Positions 6,430 through 7,034 of a DNA stretch of 7,034 nucleotides are shown here, one piece after another; the first letter of the stretch is position 1; the number at the start of each line of letters is the position of its first letter. The stretch covers positions 1 through 7,034 of the forward strand of contig JAJUHD010000136.1 of NCBI GenBank assembly GCA_029268085.1, in the 5' to 3' direction. The position numbers and the translations under genes are program-made. This stretch comes from Bacillota bacterium (GTDB lineage: Bacteria > Bacillota > Clostridia > Oscillospirales > Oscillospiraceae). The notes beneath the pieces were generated by a model that saw nothing but the letters and a program-made list of their open reading frames with translations, did no database searches and had not been told where the DNA came from.

Positions 6430-6599
6430 CATTGGGCTTATCTCAATAAGCAATAAGGCTCAAGATTGCGTAATCAGGGAAAGCAGAGAGAAGACAAGGG
6501 AAAATCACGCTACATAAGGCGTACCCCGTATTTTGTATGAGGACTTTTCAATTGTTCAGTAGACATTCAAAAAAAACCAAGATTTGGTTTGATATCGCT

Positions 6600-6635
6600 G
6601 GCATCCTCCGGAGGTTTTCCTGGGGATGTCTTTTT
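6600..6635 (+). terminator. Rho-independent terminator
   Basis: GGCATCC (6600-6606) pairs with GGATGTC (6624-6630), including one G-T pair. The inner segment extends the stem (CC..AGG with CCTGG around a TTTT loop), and TTTTT follows at 6631-6635. It lies 170 bases after the lipoprotein stop, with no gene between, so it is the likely end of the XRE-lipoprotein transcript. Confidence 0.7.
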
Positions 6636-6699
6636 CTGTCATGGCATTATTTTTGTGCGAATTGGCTTTTACCACAGCCGCATAAAAGTGCACAAATCA

Positions 6700-6732
6700 T
6701 TGTCACAAAATGCCTCTTCATTTTGTTTTTAT
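6700..6732 (+). promoter_or_regulatory. Promoter-like motif TGTCACAAAA-N11-TTTGTTTT, copy B
   Basis: TGTCACAAAA (6701-6710) is followed after 11 bases by TTTGTTTTTAT (6722-6732), the same boxes and spacing as at 1505-1535. Both spacers also contain CCTCTTC, offset by one base. The motif lies about 65 bases downstream of a terminator, as expected for the start of a new transcription unit. That unit would run into the 42-codon ORF at 6802 and off the window. Assignment to an alternative sigma factor is inferred. Confidence 0.45.
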
Positions 6733-6801
6733 TGATAGAGAGAAATATCTGTTGTTAGCTATAGGCTATTTCCCTGCTGAATCTTTTAATAAAATGCAAC
6801 A

Positions 6802-6930
6802 ATGCCAGTTAAATCGAAGGGCGGTAATCACGTTGCACTGCATAAAGGCGGGAGTGTTCTTGATAAAAAACAAAATAAACAACCAAAAGAAAAATTCGGC
6901 ATGACAACACCTGCCGGACTTAAATCATAA
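6802..6930 (+). CDS. Candidate 42-residue basic peptide
   Basis: The frame from ATG 6802 (an upstream in-frame TAA lies at 6790) encodes a very hydrophilic Lys/Gly-rich peptide beginning MPVKSKGGNHVALHKGG. It continues through a KKQNKQPKEK segment to end MTTPAGLKS at TAA 6928-6930. It has no signal or membrane helix. Its residue make-up looks protein-like, unlike the overlapping frames, and it sits about 70 bases after promoter-like copy B. Against it, there is no recognisable ribosome binding site and I do not recognise the family. It could be a genuine small protein or a gene remnant. A 57-codon ORF on the opposite strand (6828-7001) overlaps it but looks less protein-like. Confidence 0.35.
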   Translation: MPVKSKGGNHVALHKGGSVLDKKQNKQPKEKFGMTTPAGLKS

Positions 6931-6975
6931 CTTAGCGTATGGCGGGTGCTGCCGTGTAAGTTGGAGCTGACGAGG

Positions 6976-7011
6976 TTGATATTGTATGGCCATGACTTCA
7001 TGCAATATCAA
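6976..7011 (+). repeat. Strong inverted repeat near the right edge
   Basis: TTGATATTGTATG (6976-6988) and CATGCAATATCAA (6999-7011) pair over 13 positions, one of them G-T, around a 10-base interior. No T-run follows, so it is not an ordinary terminator. It could be an RNA hairpin, a protein-binding palindrome or part of an element end outside the window. Confidence 0.5.
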
Positions 7012-7034
7012 GCGGTTCTCTGCCAATATACATA

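Larger units (their letters stand above)
6430..6801 (+). other. Intergenic stretch after the XRE-lipoprotein unit
   Basis: This stretch has no convincing gene. The two ORFs over 60 codons that touch it have no ribosome site or recognisable protein character. It holds a short hairpin just after the lipoprotein stop (GCTTAT/ATAAGC, 6436-6451, no T-run) and an A/T-rich 7-bp stem at 6574-6590. Next come the strong terminator at 6600-6635 and the second TGTCACAAAA promoter-like motif at 6700-6732. Confidence 0.6.

Noticed and set aside
6430..6439. CATTGGGCTT matching 24-33 in the leader repeat
   Set aside because: A single exact 10-mer is expected by chance among all position pairs in 7 kb, and its flanks do not align.
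6436..6451. GCTTAT/ATAAGC hairpin just after the lipoprotein stop as a terminator
   Set aside because: It has a six-bp A/T-rich stem with no T-run after it. The hairpin at 6600-6635 is a far better terminator.
6537..6904. Two ORFs of 73 and 64 codons in the right intergenic region
   Set aside because: They have no ribosome site and no protein-like character. The first runs through the terminator hairpin, and the second overlaps the better candidate at 6802 in another frame.
6931..7034. Open frame continuing after the small ORF's stop to the window edge (contains YGHDFMQYQAVLCQY)
   Set aside because: Thirty-four open codons are not significant, and no plausible start with a ribosome site is visible.

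Overview
The window looks like a chromosomal stretch from a low-to-moderate G+C Gram-positive bacterium of the class Clostridia. The evidence is strong GGAGG-type ribosome binding sites, frequent GTG starts, lipobox lipoproteins, an S-layer-homology (SLH) protein, a BlaR1/MecR1 (M56)-type ectodomain, and an XRE regulator fused to membrane helices. All six well-supported genes lie on the + strand. No rRNA, tRNA, CRISPR array, transposase or integrase is visible.

Layout: (1) 1-94 holds a leader block that recurs at 1544-1590. It precedes a small secreted acidic protein of unknown function (95-652). (2) A gap with a long-range inverted repeat leads to a lipoprotein that resembles the IseA-type DL-endopeptidase inhibitors (847-1404). 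(3) An A/T-rich gap carries a distinctive promoter-like motif (TGTCACAAAA, then TTTGTTTT 11 nt later) and the second leader copy. It precedes an exported protein with three degenerate SLH repeats and a C-terminal alpha/beta domain (1689-3011). (4) After 45 bases comes a 613-residue protein (3057-4898) that looks like the C-terminal half of an M56/BlaR1-family sensor. It keeps the juxtamembrane segment, one membrane helix and the ectodomain, but has no metallopeptidase domain, and no BlaI gene is nearby. (5) A hairpin and a possible sigma-A-like promoter precede a two-gene unit. This is a membrane-anchored XRE regulator (4979-5872) whose stop overlaps the GTG start of a lipoprotein (5869-6429) with a duplicated 29-residue linker. 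(6) The last 600 bases hold a good Rho-independent terminator, a second copy of the TGTCACAAAA motif, a plausible 42-codon ORF, and a strong 13-bp inverted repeat near the edge.

Every product is predicted to act at the membrane or outside it. One reading is a surface or envelope-stress locus: secreted and wall-bound proteins (SLH, IseA-like), an ectodomain that has lost its protease half, and a membrane-tethered DNA-binding protein coupled to a lipoprotein. The shared leader and promoter motifs suggest that at least the first secreted protein and the SLH protein are co-regulated, possibly by an alternative (ECF-like) sigma factor not encoded here. These functional links are inference. Only the ORFs, motifs and repeats are directly visible.
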